NCBI RefSeq assembly: GCF_000830505.1
Contig: NZ_JXOK01000004.1
Coordinates: 305,062-369,061 of the forward strand
Source of the DNA: Vibrio mytili
Lineage (GTDB): Bacteria > Pseudomonadota > Gammaproteobacteria > Enterobacterales > Vibrionaceae
DNA: 64,000 nt
Reading direction: 5' to 3'
The notes under the pieces: generated by a model
Database searches by the model: none
What the model was told of the DNA's origin: nothing
The model's input: the letters and a program-made list of their open reading frames with translations, nothing else
In this document: positions 55,515 to 64,000 of the stretch, in pieces
Numbering within the stretch: position 1 is the stretch's first letter
Layout of the letters: each line of letters opens with the position of its first letter
Translations under genes and position numbers: made by a program

Positions 55515-56419
55515 TCTCTCGTTTTGTTATTAGTTGTATTTTTGCCTTCATGGCAATCAATGCCCACGCAAGTTTAACGGTGACAGATAGCCGCGGTGAA
55601 CATCAGCTCGAAGCCATTCCAAAACGCGTTGCTGTACTCAACTGGGATATTTTAGAGCAGGTATTAGAGTTAGAAGTTACCCCTATCGCCGCTCCCAATA
55701 TACCCGGCTACACCGAGTGGGTCGTTCAGCCAGCCGTTCCTAAAAGTGTTGCAGATGTTGGTACACGTGCTGAGCCAAACCTTGAAAAACTCGCACAACT
55801 TAACCCCGATGTCATCATTGCGGCCGTAGCACAAAAAGATTTAATTCCGCAACTAGAACGCATTGCACCCGTGCTCTATTATCAGAATTTTGAACAACAA
55901 GATGACCAAGCTGCCGTTGCCATTGAGCAATTTAAACAATTAGCCGTGGTGTTTGGCAAACAAGAACTGGCGCGAAAAAAATTAGATGTCATGCAACAAC
56001 GCTTTGACCAATTACAGCAAGAGTTAGTTGGCGCTTTTGGTAAAGAATTACCTAAGGTGCTGCCCTTGCGTTTTTCTAATCAAACCTCTGCGTTTTTGTT
56101 TACACAAAATTCGACCGCGCAATACGCGTTGGATCACTTGGGTCTCACCAACCCATTACCTCAAGAAGCAAAAAAATGGGGAATTAATCAACAGCGGTTA
56201 ACCGAGCTGCGTAACATCCAAAACGGTTATGTGCTCTATATCCGCCCATTTCCTCAAGAAAAAGAGCTAGAAAAATCCATTTTATGGAAAGCCATGCCTT
56301 TTGTACGCCTGGGCCATGTCAATGGTATGGATGCAGTGTGGAGCTACGGCGGTGCGATGTCTATTTTGTATACTGCTGAATCAATTACGAAAAGCTTGCT
56401 TGAGGTAGCACCTCAGTGA
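55505..56419 (+). CDS. fhuD: Iron-hydroxamate-binding periplasmic protein FhuD
   Basis: A 304-residue class III binding protein. Signal peptide about 1-22 (FVISCIFAFMAINAHA), then the iron-binding-protein opening SLTVTDSRGEHQLEAIPKRV, the LEKLAQLNPDVIIAAVAQKD block, and the late AMPFVRLGHVNGMDAVWSYG conserved in FhuD. It binds ferric hydroxamates in the periplasm for FhuB. It overlaps fhuC by ten bases and fhuB by four (stop and GTG/ATT region), so translation is coupled. Confidence 0.92.
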   Translation: MRMISRFVISCIFAFMAINAHASLTVTDSRGEHQLEAIPKRVAVLNWDILEQVLELEVTPIAAPNIPGYTEWVVQPAVPKSVADVGTRAEPNLEKLAQLNPDVIIAAVAQKDLIPQLERIAPVLYYQNFEQQDDQAAVAIEQFKQLAVVFGKQELARKKLDVMQQRFDQLQQELVGAFGKELPKVLPLRFSNQTSAFLFTQNSTAQYALDHLGLTNPLPQEAKKWGINQQRLTELRNIQNGYVLYIRPFPQEKELEKSILWKAMPFVRLGHVNGMDAVWSYGGAMSILYTAESITKSLLEVAPQ

Positions 56420-58407
56420 TTTTAGCTCGTCATTATGCTTTATTATTGTCGGCGGTATTTGTTGCCGCTGTTGCTAGCTTGCAATTGGGGAACGAGGTCA
56501 CGTTTCCTGGCCAATGGCAATTGATTCTTTCGCCAAGTCAAGCGGAGACATTTGCGGATTTTAACTTTGTCTATGGCCTGTTACCGCGCGCATTAATAGC
56601 AATGCTGGTCGGTGCTATGCTTGGGTTAGTCGGCAGTCTCATGCAGCAACTTACCCAAAACCCATTAACATCACCACTGACTCTTGGCACTTCATCTGGT
56701 GCTTGGCTTGCTATTATTATCGTCAACATTTGGTTCCCCAACCTGATAGCAGATTACACCGCGCTGGCTGCGATGAGCGGAGCGTTACTCGCTTTTGGCT
56801 TAATCTTAGTGATCGCGGGTCCCAAAAACATGACGGGCTTACCTTTGGTTGTCTCTGGGATGGTGGTGAACATTTTACTTGGTGCGATTGCGACTGCCAT
56901 CATTCTACTCAATGAACAATTTGCCCAAAATGTGTTTATGTGGGGCGCAGGTGATTTGGCTCAGAATGGCTGGGAATGGCTGCAATGGCTATTACCTCGC
57001 CTTTCTATCTCCGTCTTACTGATCCTGTTTGCACCTCGAATTTTGACCTTGTTACGCCTCGGACACCAAGGCGCGGCTGCACGTGGGTTACCAGTAGTGC
57101 CGACTTTTATCCTACTGATGGTAATAGGTATTTGGTTAGTATCCGCTTCTATTACTGCCGTTGGTGTGATTGGTTTTATTGGCTTGCTGACTCCGAATAT
57201 AGCTCGCGCCATGGGCGCACGTACCCCAAAAATGGAGTTATATTCTAGTGCATTACTCGGTGCACTATTACTCCTTCTGACGGATATGCTATCAGTATGG
57301 CTCAGTCAATCCAGCAATGAAGTCATTCCTAGTGGTATCACAACCGCTGCCATTGGCGCGCCAGCATTGATATGGTTTAGTCGCCGGCAATTAAAGGCCC
57401 AAGATTCGCTAACCATTTCACTACCACATCATAGAAATCATATTAGCGCCATCAGCTTTACCGCTTTGGTCTGTGCTTTACTAGCTGCAATTAGCCTACA
57501 TGTTGGCTTTCAAATAACAGATACGCAAATGTCAGATACGGCCTGGAGCTTTGCTTGGCCGTCAGAGTATCAATGGAGCCTAAGGTATCCACGCTTTGTC
57601 ACTGCCTTATTTGCTGGTATCGGCCTTGCCATGGCTGGCAGTATCTTACAGCGCTTAATCTACAATCCTCTCGCCAGCCCAGATATTCTAGGGGTATCCT
57701 CTGGTGCGACTTTTGCCCTCGTGTTTTCGTCCTTATTTCTAGGCCACAACTTATTGACCACCAACTGGCTGACCGCATTGGCTGGCAGTGTATTCGTGTT
57801 AGTCATTTTGTTGATTCTAGGTAAACGGCATCAATATGCGCCCTCGAGCCTCATTTTGACTGGTATTGCAGTCACAGCGCTACTCGAAGCGCTAGTACAG
57901 TTTTGTATGGCACGAAGCTCGCAGGAGAGCTATAAGATCCTACAATGGCTAGCGGGTTCAACTTATCGCGTCACACCAGAACAAGCACAATTATTGGCGA
58001 TTACAGTTTCGGTATTGTTGACGTTAAGCTTAATCACCACGCGCTGGTTAACATTAATTTCTATCGGTCGAGGTTTTGCGCAAGCTCGTGGGCTTAGCGC
58101 CCAATTTGCGAGTTTAGTCCTACTATGCATAGTGGCTATGTTGTGTGCTGTGGTTACGGCAACCATGGGACCCGTTTCTTTTGTTGGGCTAATTGCACCC
58201 CATATGGCAATGATGTTAGGTGCGCAGCAAAGTCGCTCACAGCTAGTTGTTGCTGGTTTGATTGGTGCAATCTTAATGCTATGGGCTGATTGGATTGGCC
58301 AAGTGGCACTTTACCCAATGCAAATTGCTGCAGGCACCTTAGTGGCAATCATTGGTGGGTTATATTTCTTATGCTTATTAGTAGTGAGCCGCTTACGGGG
58401 CGCTTAG
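56416..58407 (+). CDS. fhuB: Iron-hydroxamate ABC transporter permease FhuB (double-length)
   Basis: A 663-residue permease made of two fused FecCD-type halves, which is specific to FhuB. Each half has about ten membrane segments and its own signature: PRALIAMLVGAMLGLVGSLM with NPLTSPLTLGTSSGAWLAI in the first, PRFVTALFAGIGLAMAGSIL with NPLASPDILGVSSGATFAL in the second. Each half ends with a coupling-helix block (GVIGFIGLLTPNIARAMGA; GPVSFVGLIAPHMAMMLGA). The start codon is GTG overlapping the fhuD stop. Length matches E. coli FhuB (about 660). Confidence 0.95.
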   Translation: MILARHYALLLSAVFVAAVASLQLGNEVTFPGQWQLILSPSQAETFADFNFVYGLLPRALIAMLVGAMLGLVGSLMQQLTQNPLTSPLTLGTSSGAWLAIIIVNIWFPNLIADYTALAAMSGALLAFGLILVIAGPKNMTGLPLVVSGMVVNILLGAIATAIILLNEQFAQNVFMWGAGDLAQNGWEWLQWLLPRLSISVLLILFAPRILTLLRLGHQGAAARGLPVVPTFILLMVIGIWLVSASITAVGVIGFIGLLTPNIARAMGARTPKMELYSSALLGALLLLLTDMLSVWLSQSSNEVIPSGITTAAIGAPALIWFSRRQLKAQDSLTISLPHHRNHISAISFTALVCALLAAISLHVGFQITDTQMSDTAWSFAWPSEYQWSLRYPRFVTALFAGIGLAMAGSILQRLIYNPLASPDILGVSSGATFALVFSSLFLGHNLLTTNWLTALAGSVFVLVILLILGKRHQYAPSSLILTGIAVTALLEALVQFCMARSSQESYKILQWLAGSTYRVTPEQAQLLAITVSVLLTLSLITTRWLTLISIGRGFAQARGLSAQFASLVLLCIVAMLCAVVTATMGPVSFVGLIAPHMAMMLGAQQSRSQLVVAGLIGAILMLWADWIGQVALYPMQIAAGTLVAIIGGLYFLCLLVVSRLRGA

Positions 58408-58443
58408 TATTAAGCATAATTAGCAGATAATCCAAGTCCACTC

Positions 58444-58474
58444 ACAGAGCCCGCCGCTAAGCTGCGGACTCTGT
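58444..58474. terminator. Hairpin between convergent fhuB and mscS-type genes
   Basis: CAGAGCCCGC and GCGGACTCTG can pair with one mismatch around a short loop. It has no long T run on either strand but lies exactly between converging genes. Confidence 0.5.
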
Positions 58475-58476
58475 TC

Positions 58477-59322
58477 CTAGTCTTCTCTTTGTGGGAAACG
58501 CTGTTCATAGAGATCCATAAAGTCCTGACGAATCAAATGCTCTAAGTGATTCGCTTTGTCGGTTGGACAAAATATCATCACATGAACATTCTGCTCTCCC
58601 GTTGGGTTACTGGAAATGTGAATGTGCGGCTCAGCGCCTGGTAAGTCCACACCAGCATGCTTTTCAATCATGGCGTTATATCGATGAGCTACCTCACTGA
58701 AGTAACTGCAATGCTCTTCAATCTTGTCAGTTAAAGCGGGGAAAAGCGGATATAAGTTGACGAAGTCTTTCACGACGATAGAGAAGTTATGATAGACGTA
58801 ACGCTTCATAAAATTGAGGTTCTTCACCGGGTACGTAAAAAACATGCTATTTGGAAGCGTGGCGGTTTTACCTGTGTAGTGATACTGGCCATGATAAAGG
58901 TCAATTTCTTGAATCACTGTTGCCATCATGTTGTGCTCAATCACTTCACCGCATAACGTTCCAACCTCGATCCAATCACCAACCCTAAATGAACGTGAAC
59001 TCGCCCTTTGAATAGAGCCAGTAAAACATAAAATGATCTCCTTTGAGGCGACAACGATCGCGACAGCAATAGCGGTCACACTCAATGCAAATTCACTGAT
59101 TTCAGACTGCCACAAGATAAACAGAATAAGCAAAGTAAGCGTAAAAGTGCCATTTTTGGTACGAGACATCCAACTACGTTGCTTTTCAGAAAGTAGAGTG
59201 TCTTCACCACGAATCATCGACAATGCCACACGACGAATAAGCAACATTGCTACTAATATTAAAAGAGAAAACAACGTTTTGTGTGAAAGAAGAAAATCGA
59301 TAACCTGCTGAACTTTCTCCAT
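58477..59322 (-). CDS. Small mechanosensitive channel, MscS family
   Basis: A 281-residue MscS-like channel. Three membrane segments (about 12-30, 55-75 and 78-100). The pore-lining third segment and the following beta domain read AIVVASKEIILCFTGSIQRA, SSRSFRVGDWIEVGTLCGEV, VIQEIDLYHG and TLPNSMFFTYPVKNLN, the canonical MscS core with 'F.VGD.IEV' and 'PN...'. It opens under membrane tension after hypo-osmotic shock. The C-terminal 80 residues are longer than needed for the minimal channel and are acidic. Single gene, not clearly linked to its neighbours. Confidence 0.88.
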   Translation of the reverse strand: MEKVQQVIDFLLSHKTLFSLLILVAMLLIRRVALSMIRGEDTLLSEKQRSWMSRTKNGTFTLTLLILFILWQSEISEFALSVTAIAVAIVVASKEIILCFTGSIQRASSRSFRVGDWIEVGTLCGEVIEHNMMATVIQEIDLYHGQYHYTGKTATLPNSMFFTYPVKNLNFMKRYVYHNFSIVVKDFVNLYPLFPALTDKIEEHCSYFSEVAHRYNAMIEKHAGVDLPGAEPHIHISSNPTGEQNVHVMIFCPTDKANHLEHLIRQDFMDLYEQRFPQRED

Positions 59323-59413
59323 TTAAGGACTCCATAAAAAGCTTTTTCAGAATAGGCAACCATAACAGATAATTTTTCAACTTAAAGCTATGTCGGTAGA
59401 AGAGCGAAACAAA

Positions 59414-59453
59414 AAAAAGGATTCAGTGCTAATAAAAGCCCTGAATCCTTTTT
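59414..59453. terminator. Bidirectional terminator after mfpC
   Basis: AAAAAGGATTCAG (59414-59426) and CTGAATCCTTTTT (59441-59453) are perfectly complementary around a 14-base loop. T runs occur on both strands. It lies 35 bp after the HlyD-type gene's stop. Confidence 0.88.
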
Positions 59454-59487
59454 CTTTAACTCACTCGAATGAAAAAACGTCTGAAGA

Positions 59488-60828
59488 TCAATCCTCTCGA
59501 AAAGCGCGATTCATACTGTCTGTGATAGGTTTAATCAAATAGCTTAAAGGCGTTCTTGGCTCCGAGAGAATCAGCACTTCTGCATTCATCCCAGAGGTCA
59601 AGCGATACTTCGTCACATCATCTTCAGAGATGGCGACACGTGCTAGGTAATAGTCTTCTCGTTCGGGCTCTGATAACTTATCAGCTGATACAGTCAAAAC
59701 GGTACCATCTAAAGGAGCCACATTTCTCGCGTTTAGAGCGGTGAGGCGAATATGAGCTTGCTGGCCAGGATTAATTAAGTCGATATCACGAGGGTTTACT
59801 CTCGCTTCTACTAGCAACTGATCGTTTTGAGGAACTAACTCCAGCAAGGTATCGCCAGATCCAACCACGCCTCTTTCAGTAAATACTTGCATATTCACCA
59901 CTCGTCCGCTAATCGGTGCTTTAATCGACGTTCTTGCGGCTACATCTTGCGCGGAGCGGTATTCCTCACGAATGCTGACGATCTCAGTTTGAGTATCTCT
60001 CAACGCTTCCACTATTTCATTAATGCGCTGAAGTCTTAACTCTTCGATTTTCGCTTGGTTTTCATCTAACCTCTTACTCACAGTAAGCGATTGGCGGTCT
60101 AACTGACTCAAGGTACTTCTGACTTCAGCAGCAAGACGCTTAAACTGCAACAACGTTGATTTACCCGAAAAACCTTTCTGCACTAATGCCTGATTGCTTG
60201 CGATCTCTTCTCTAATTAATTGCAGCCTTTCTCTTTCAATAACTTTTGTCTTCTGTAGGTTTTCTAGCTCTAGGTTTGCGCCTGAAATACTTTGTTTTAT
60301 GATCCCAAGTTGGCTTTCATAGTAACGTTGTCTAGCTTGAAATATTTTATTTTGTACTAATTGCGCTTGGCGAACGACTTCAACGCGAGGAATCGCCGTC
60401 AAATCATCAGACCAAACAATAGAAGGCAGTTCATCTAGTTCCGCGCTAAGGCGATTTTCCTTCGCTAAAGTATGAATATACTTCCCACTTAACGCATCGA
60501 GTCTCGCCATCGATTGATCTTTAGACAATTGGATAAGTAATTGTCCTTTTTCAACTAGGTCGCCTTCTTGAACGTATAATTTGTCGACGATGCCACCCTC
60601 TAGATGTTGGATTTCCTGTCGCTTAGTGAGGACGGACAGATCACCATAGGCAATAGCTGCACTTTCTAGTTTTGCAGTCGCAGCCCAAAAGCCAACACCA
60701 CCGATAAACACGCTCATCGCTACGACGACAAGCAAAATAGGCTGTAGAAATTTCAGCTGAGCTTGGGGGCTATAACGATAAACACGTCCATTGGATGAAT
60801 CATTAACTGTTGGCAGTTGATTGCTCAT
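59488..60828 (-). CDS. mfpC: Type I secretion periplasmic adaptor (HlyD/PrtE family), MfpC
   Basis: A 446-residue membrane-fusion protein. One N-terminal membrane segment (QPILLVVVAMSVFIGGVGFW, about 30-52), a biotinyl-lipoyl-like half (YGDLSVLTKRQEIQHLEGGI, then KLYVQEGDLVEKGQLLIQLS), a long coiled-coil hairpin (about 140-310) and the second lipoyl/beta-barrel half (TSIKAPISGRVVNMQVFTER, then VARVAISEDDV). It links the ABC ATPase to a TolC-type outer-membrane channel. Its start overlaps mfpB by 26 bp. The order RTX protein, ABC, HlyD next to cpsQ matches V. parahaemolyticus mfpABC, a biofilm locus. Confidence 0.88.
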   Translation of the reverse strand: MSNQLPTVNDSSNGRVYRYSPQAQLKFLQPILLVVVAMSVFIGGVGFWAATAKLESAAIAYGDLSVLTKRQEIQHLEGGIVDKLYVQEGDLVEKGQLLIQLSKDQSMARLDALSGKYIHTLAKENRLSAELDELPSIVWSDDLTAIPRVEVVRQAQLVQNKIFQARQRYYESQLGIIKQSISGANLELENLQKTKVIERERLQLIREEIASNQALVQKGFSGKSTLLQFKRLAAEVRSTLSQLDRQSLTVSKRLDENQAKIEELRLQRINEIVEALRDTQTEIVSIREEYRSAQDVAARTSIKAPISGRVVNMQVFTERGVVGSGDTLLELVPQNDQLLVEARVNPRDIDLINPGQQAHIRLTALNARNVAPLDGTVLTVSADKLSEPEREDYYLARVAISEDDVTKYRLTSGMNAEVLILSEPRTPLSYLIKPITDSMNRAFRED

Positions 60829-62521
60829 TTGTCACTCTCGGAATGTCAGTTTTATCTTTACCCATCATACGTTTAAGCACTTCTTCGCGTGGGCCATATA
60901 ATTTGACTTTGCCATCGGCCAAGTACAATAAGCGATCCATTTGTCTGAGCGTACTCGCGCTATGAGCAATCACAATAATCGTTGTACCTTGTTGCTTTAA
61001 GTGTGCAATTAAACGTTGGAATGCTGCTTCTCCGTCACCATCGAGGTTGGCATTGGCTTCATCGAATATCACCACTGGTGGATCACCGTAAACAGCACGA
61101 GCAAGTGCAATTCTTTGTCGCTCTCCCCCAGACAGTCCACGGCCATGTTCACCAATAACAAAGTCATACCCTTTGTTCTTACTCAGTATTAACTCATGAC
61201 ATCCAGCCAACTTCGCCGCAGCAATAACCTTTGCCGGATCCTCATCTTTAAAACGCGATATATTTTCCCTGATAGTCCCAGGAAACAACTCCACTTCTTG
61301 TGCTAGATAGCCAAAGTGATCACCACGATCTTCAGTCGCCCAAGTCGAGACTTCCATACCATCTAGCGTCACCTTTCCGGCTAAAGGCCTTATGTTTCCT
61401 AACAGGAGTCGAGCAAGAGTAGATTTACCAGTACCTGACGCGCCGATAAGCCCAACAGAGACACCTGCGGGAATGGAGAGAGTTACTGATGAAATGACTG
61501 GTTCGGATGCACCGAAATGTCGGTACGCAAGCCCCGTGAGTTCATAATTCCCTTTAGGTGTTGGCAATGGCATGTCCGACTCGTCTTGTCGCACTATTGC
61601 CTCAATATCCTTTAAACGTTGGTATGAATTTCGAGCCGACATCGCACCGCGCCATGTACCAATAGCCTGCTCCATTGGAGAAAGCGCTCGACTCATAAGG
61701 ATGGAACTAGCAATCATCGCACCAGCAGTAATTTCATGCTGAATAACCAACCAAGCACCACCACCAAGTAAGGCAACTTGCAATGTACTGCGAACAAATT
61801 TGGAGAAATTGCTGATATAAATCGTTTTTCCAGCCACCGTCTCTTCTAAAGTATTTATTTTATTTGCACGAAGCTGCCATCTTTCCAAAAAAGCATTCAT
61901 CATCCCCATGGCCAAGATGGAATTCGAATTTTGTGTCGCAAGTTCTGCTTCGTTTATTTGAGAAAGTGCTTTAACTTCACTCTCCTGAATTGCTTTTCGT
62001 GCCATAAACTCATTGAGCATGCCTAATCCAAACAGCACGATCGAACCCAACAACGCGATATGGCCCAAAATAGGATGTAACAGATAAACAAAGAGAATAA
62101 ATAGAGGTGTCCAGGGAGCGTCTAATAAAGGATAAGGTGCTTGACTGCTTAAAAAACCTTTTATCGTTTGAATATCCCTCAGTACTTGAGAAGTAAAACT
62201 TTTCCCCGTATGCACTTGGTACTGGATACTACGCTTAAGCATAAAAGTAGAAAGCTTGGTATCCATCCAATAGCCAAACGACTTACTCACTTTAGCACGT
62301 GCAATATCAACGAGGGACATAGTAAATAGTGCAGCAACAACTATAACGGTCAACAACACCAAGGTGTCCACCGAATAAGAAGAGAGAACTCGATTGTACA
62401 CTTGCAGCATGTACAGAGGGATAGAGAGAACCAATAGGTTAATAAAAAAACTAAAGCAAACTAGCAGGCCAATAAGCGTCCATAGTTTTTGTCGAACTTC
62501 TTTAAAAACTTCTTTTTGCAC
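60803..62521 (-). CDS. mfpB: Type I secretion ABC permease/ATPase (PrtD/LapB-like), MfpB
   Basis: A 572-residue exporter of the PrtD/HasD class without an N-terminal C39-like domain. Membrane part about 15-300 (CFSFFINLLVLSIPLYMLQV, YNRVLSSYSVDTLVLLTVIV). ATPase part: Walker A GLIGASGTGKSTLARLLLGN, Q-loop FGYLAQEVELFPGTIRENI, signature GRGLSGGERQRIALARAVYG, Walker B VVIFDEANANLD. The start is GTG at 62521 with GGACGGAAG upstream. It should export the small RTX protein MfpA encoded just before it. An intercistronic hairpin (62548-62583) separates the two genes. Confidence 0.9.
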   Translation of the reverse strand: MQKEVFKEVRQKLWTLIGLLVCFSFFINLLVLSIPLYMLQVYNRVLSSYSVDTLVLLTVIVVAALFTMSLVDIARAKVSKSFGYWMDTKLSTFMLKRSIQYQVHTGKSFTSQVLRDIQTIKGFLSSQAPYPLLDAPWTPLFILFVYLLHPILGHIALLGSIVLFGLGMLNEFMARKAIQESEVKALSQINEAELATQNSNSILAMGMMNAFLERWQLRANKINTLEETVAGKTIYISNFSKFVRSTLQVALLGGGAWLVIQHEITAGAMIASSILMSRALSPMEQAIGTWRGAMSARNSYQRLKDIEAIVRQDESDMPLPTPKGNYELTGLAYRHFGASEPVISSVTLSIPAGVSVGLIGASGTGKSTLARLLLGNIRPLAGKVTLDGMEVSTWATEDRGDHFGYLAQEVELFPGTIRENISRFKDEDPAKVIAAAKLAGCHELILSKNKGYDFVIGEHGRGLSGGERQRIALARAVYGDPPVVIFDEANANLDGDGEAAFQRLIAHLKQQGTTIIVIAHSASTLRQMDRLLYLADGKVKLYGPREEVLKRMMGKDKTDIPRVTNEQSTANS

Positions 62522-62547
62522 GACAACTTCCGTCCAATAGAAACTAT

Positions 62548-62583
62548 AGCAGGGTGACAGAAGATTTCTCCTTTCACCCTGCT
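62548..62583 (-). promoter_or_regulatory. Intercistronic hairpin between mfpA and mfpB, probable attenuator
   Basis: AGCAGGGTGA (62548-62557) pairs perfectly with TCACCCTGCT (62574-62583), with a 16-base loop. It follows the RTX gene stop by a few bases. On the minus strand only a short T-containing stretch follows, so it may be a leaky terminator that gives more MfpA than transporter, as is common for secreted substrates. Confidence 0.6.
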
Positions 62584-62589
62584 GCGTTT

Positions 62590-63183
62590 TTAGATTACAA
62601 ACAAATCTGCACCGTAAGTATCGATGTCTGTTTCGGTAATCCCTTTTAATTTGACTACGAGATCTGCGCCATCAGTAAATACCGCGTTACCCGCTGCATC
62701 ATAGCTAAAGCTCAAATCAGAAAAGTCATTCACTGTACTACTACTAATGCGAATAACATCTTCACCTATAGTAAAGTCAGCGACTGTTGCTGTACCGTGA
62801 CCACCAAATAGGTCAGTGAAGATGAATAGATCGGTATCCGCTCCGCCAACTAAAAAGTTATCACCTGACCCAGCAACTAAAACGTCACCGCCGGTGCCAC
62901 CATTGAGGATATTGTCACCGCTTAGACCGAGAAGAATATCTTCACCAGAACCACCCTTGAGGATATCGTTACCTTCGCCGCCTCGTAAGATGTCATTACC
63001 AGCACCGCCAATTAACTTGTCGTCACCCTCGCCGCCAATTAAGATATCGTTACCACCACCGCCAACGATCTTATCATCGCCATCTAGGCCGATGAACATT
63101 TCATTGTCGCCACTAAAATTGCTGAGATCATCGCTTTCATTTGAACCAACAATTACGTTATCAATATCGTCATACAAGCTCAT
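62590..63183 (-). CDS. mfpA: Small RTX calcium-binding protein, type I secretion substrate, MfpA
   Basis: A 197-residue acidic protein composed largely of RTX nonapeptide repeats (GGxGxDxxx) from about residue 30 to 120: GLDGDDKIVGGGGNDILIGG, EGDDKLIGGAGNDILRGG, EGNDILKGGSGEDILLGL and onwards, about nine repeats. The C-terminal 70 residues (FIFTDLFGGHGTATVADFTI) form the usual RTX cap and uncleaved secretion signal, ending ADLFVI. It has no N-terminal signal peptide. It should fold on binding Ca2+ outside the cell and act as a matrix or surface protein in biofilm. It contains no catalytic domain and lies directly upstream of its transporter genes. Confidence 0.88.
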   Translation of the reverse strand: MSLYDDIDNVIVGSNESDDLSNFSGDNEMFIGLDGDDKIVGGGGNDILIGGEGDDKLIGGAGNDILRGGEGNDILKGGSGEDILLGLSGDNILNGGTGGDVLVAGSGDNFLVGGADTDLFIFTDLFGGHGTATVADFTIGEDVIRISSSTVNDFSDLSFSYDAAGNAVFTDGADLVVKLKGITETDIDTYGADLFVI

Positions 63184-63387
63184 TCTTCACACTCCCTTTT
63201 ATTATTGAATAGACTTTTGTTTCTCGTCTTGCTTCAACTGGAACCAGACACTTGAAGTCTAATAGCCAGATAGATAAGTGTGAGTTTGAATATGGGATGA
63301 TATTTACAAACTAATATAGTTAAAATGAAATTTTATCTGGTACTTTATCTCTCAATCTTCTTACATAACAGCATCTTAATTCTAGTA

Positions 63388-64000
63388 CTAGAGATTACGT
63401 TTTGCCCAACTCGTGGCTTGCGTCCTATTCTTAACCTCTAGTTTTCTAAAGATATTATACAAATGTGACTTTATCGTATGCTCACTAATAAACAATGAGT
63501 CAGCAATTTCCATATTAGAGCCACCATCCTTGAGCATTTTCAAAACTTGTATCTCACGTCGCGTCAGCTCCACCTCTATCGCAGGCTCTACGACACTGTC
63601 GTACTCCTTTCCCCGATAATAGGTGATCAGCTTGTCGAGCAACTTTCTAGAAAGCCAGTTATCACCTTCTACTATCGCACTTAAGCCCTGGCATAATTTC
63701 TCTAAAGAATCCTTTGGACCGAATATACCTTTAACATATGGCCAAGAAGCGAGCTCTTCAGTATCGAGTTCATACCCTAGGTTAAGCATGATTGTCCCTA
63801 AAACTTTATTACCATCTTTCAAGTAATCTAAAGTTTCAGATGGGATATCTACGGCAAAATCTACTAATAGAAAATACCGTTCAGGAATTGCCTCATGACA
63901 CGTCGGATTTCGAACATCAATAATGGTTATTCTCGTTCCTGTATATTGACAAAGCATTTCCTTAAAGTTTTCACTCTGCAAACTCTGTTGAGCCCGAATT
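63388..64000 (-). CDS. cpsQ: CpsQ/VpsT-like c-di-GMP-responsive LuxR-family regulator (5' end beyond the window)
   Basis: At least 204 codons of a CsgD/VpsT-class regulator. An N-terminal receiver-like domain without a phosphorylation site is followed by the motif NWLSRKLLDKLI, which fits W[F/L/M][T/S]R, the c-di-GMP-binding motif of VpsT and CpsQ. The C-terminal LuxR helix-turn-helix reads LTRREIQVLKMLKDGGSNME, then ADSLFISEHTIKSHLYNIFR. The frame is open upstream to the edge (IRAQQSLQSENFKEM), so the TTG at 63981 is not the start. It precedes mfpABC by 200 bp and is expected to activate it and the cps locus when c-di-GMP is high. Confidence 0.88.
   Translation of the reverse strand, partial: IRAQQSLQSENFKEMLCQYTGTRITIIDVRNPTCHEAIPERYFLLVDFAVDIPSETLDYLKDGNKVLGTIMLNLGYELDTEELASWPYVKGIFGPKDSLEKLCQGLSAIVEGDNWLSRKLLDKLITYYRGKEYDSVVEPAIEVELTRREIQVLKMLKDGGSNMEIADSLFISEHTIKSHLYNIFRKLEVKNRTQATSWAKRNL

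Noticed and set aside
1239..63183. Functional pair of the HlyC-like gene with the RTX protein MfpA
   Set aside because: They are 61 kb apart, MfpA has no pore-forming domain with acylated lysines, and the acyltransferase lacks its catalytic His.

Overview
The window looks like part of the second chromosome of a Vibrio of the Harveyi clade (V. parahaemolyticus, V. alginolyticus, V. harveyi and relatives). The evidence is gene content and order: a malEFG/malK divergon beside a ten-gene exopolysaccharide locus that matches the V. parahaemolyticus cpsA-J locus, a fhuACDB hydroxamate-siderophore locus, and a cpsQ-mfpABC biofilm locus at the right edge. No rRNA, tRNA or CRISPR array was seen. This placement rests on recollection of synteny, not on a search.

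Layout. 1-2.3 kb is low-density accessory DNA: a partial GNAT acetyltransferase, a decayed IS630-type transposase, a small membrane protein and an orphan HlyC-like acyltransferase lacking its catalytic His. 2.3-7.2 kb carries a LysR regulator divergent from a DabB/DabA inorganic-carbon transporter. 7.3-11.1 kb has a decayed repeat, an AraC regulator, an aromatic aminotransferase, a YitT membrane protein and an Lrp regulator. 11.4-14.6 kb is an overlapping operon of porin, PstS-like periplasmic protein and diguanylate cyclase. 15.0-25.9 kb is a sugar-acid catabolic island: 3-oxo-isoapionate kinase (DUF1537), RuBisCO-like protein, D-apionate oxidoisomerase, TRAP transporter, DeoR regulator, and RpiB- and TpiA-like tetrulose-phosphate isomerases, with a RibB-type protein downstream and a GlpX bisphosphatase divergent. 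Together these genes predict D-apionate -> 3-oxo-isoapionate -> its 4-phosphate -> L-erythrulose 1-phosphate -> D-erythrulose 4-phosphate -> erythrose 4-phosphate. 26.2-27.3 kb holds a thioesterase, a 284-bp MITE-like element and a small hypothetical gene. 27.6-33.2 kb is the maltose system. 33.6-45.0 kb is the cps locus (Wzy-dependent exopolysaccharide). 45.1-49.8 kb has an ac4C amidohydrolase, a NemR-like electrophile-response regulator with two matching operators controlling a CurA-like reductase and a GST, a beta-hydroxyacid dehydrogenase and a HAD hydrolase. 50-58.4 kb has azurin, an ABC exporter and the Fur-type fhu locus. 58.5-64 kb has a small MscS channel and mfpCBA with the 5'-truncated cpsQ.

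A recurrent feature is single-base loss. Seven genes that should be intact (dabA, the diguanylate cyclase, the porin, ribB, malK twice, the cps sulfotransferase-like gene and the ABC exporter) are each broken by a one-base deletion, mostly inside short homopolymers, and the DabB-DabA in-frame fusion may have the same cause. This pattern is more like uncorrected sequencing or assembly indels than biology, so these genes are annotated across the frameshift.

The apionate island, the c-di-GMP-linked modules (diguanylate cyclase operon, cps, CpsQ-Mfp) and the structured malK leader are the parts most worth following up.
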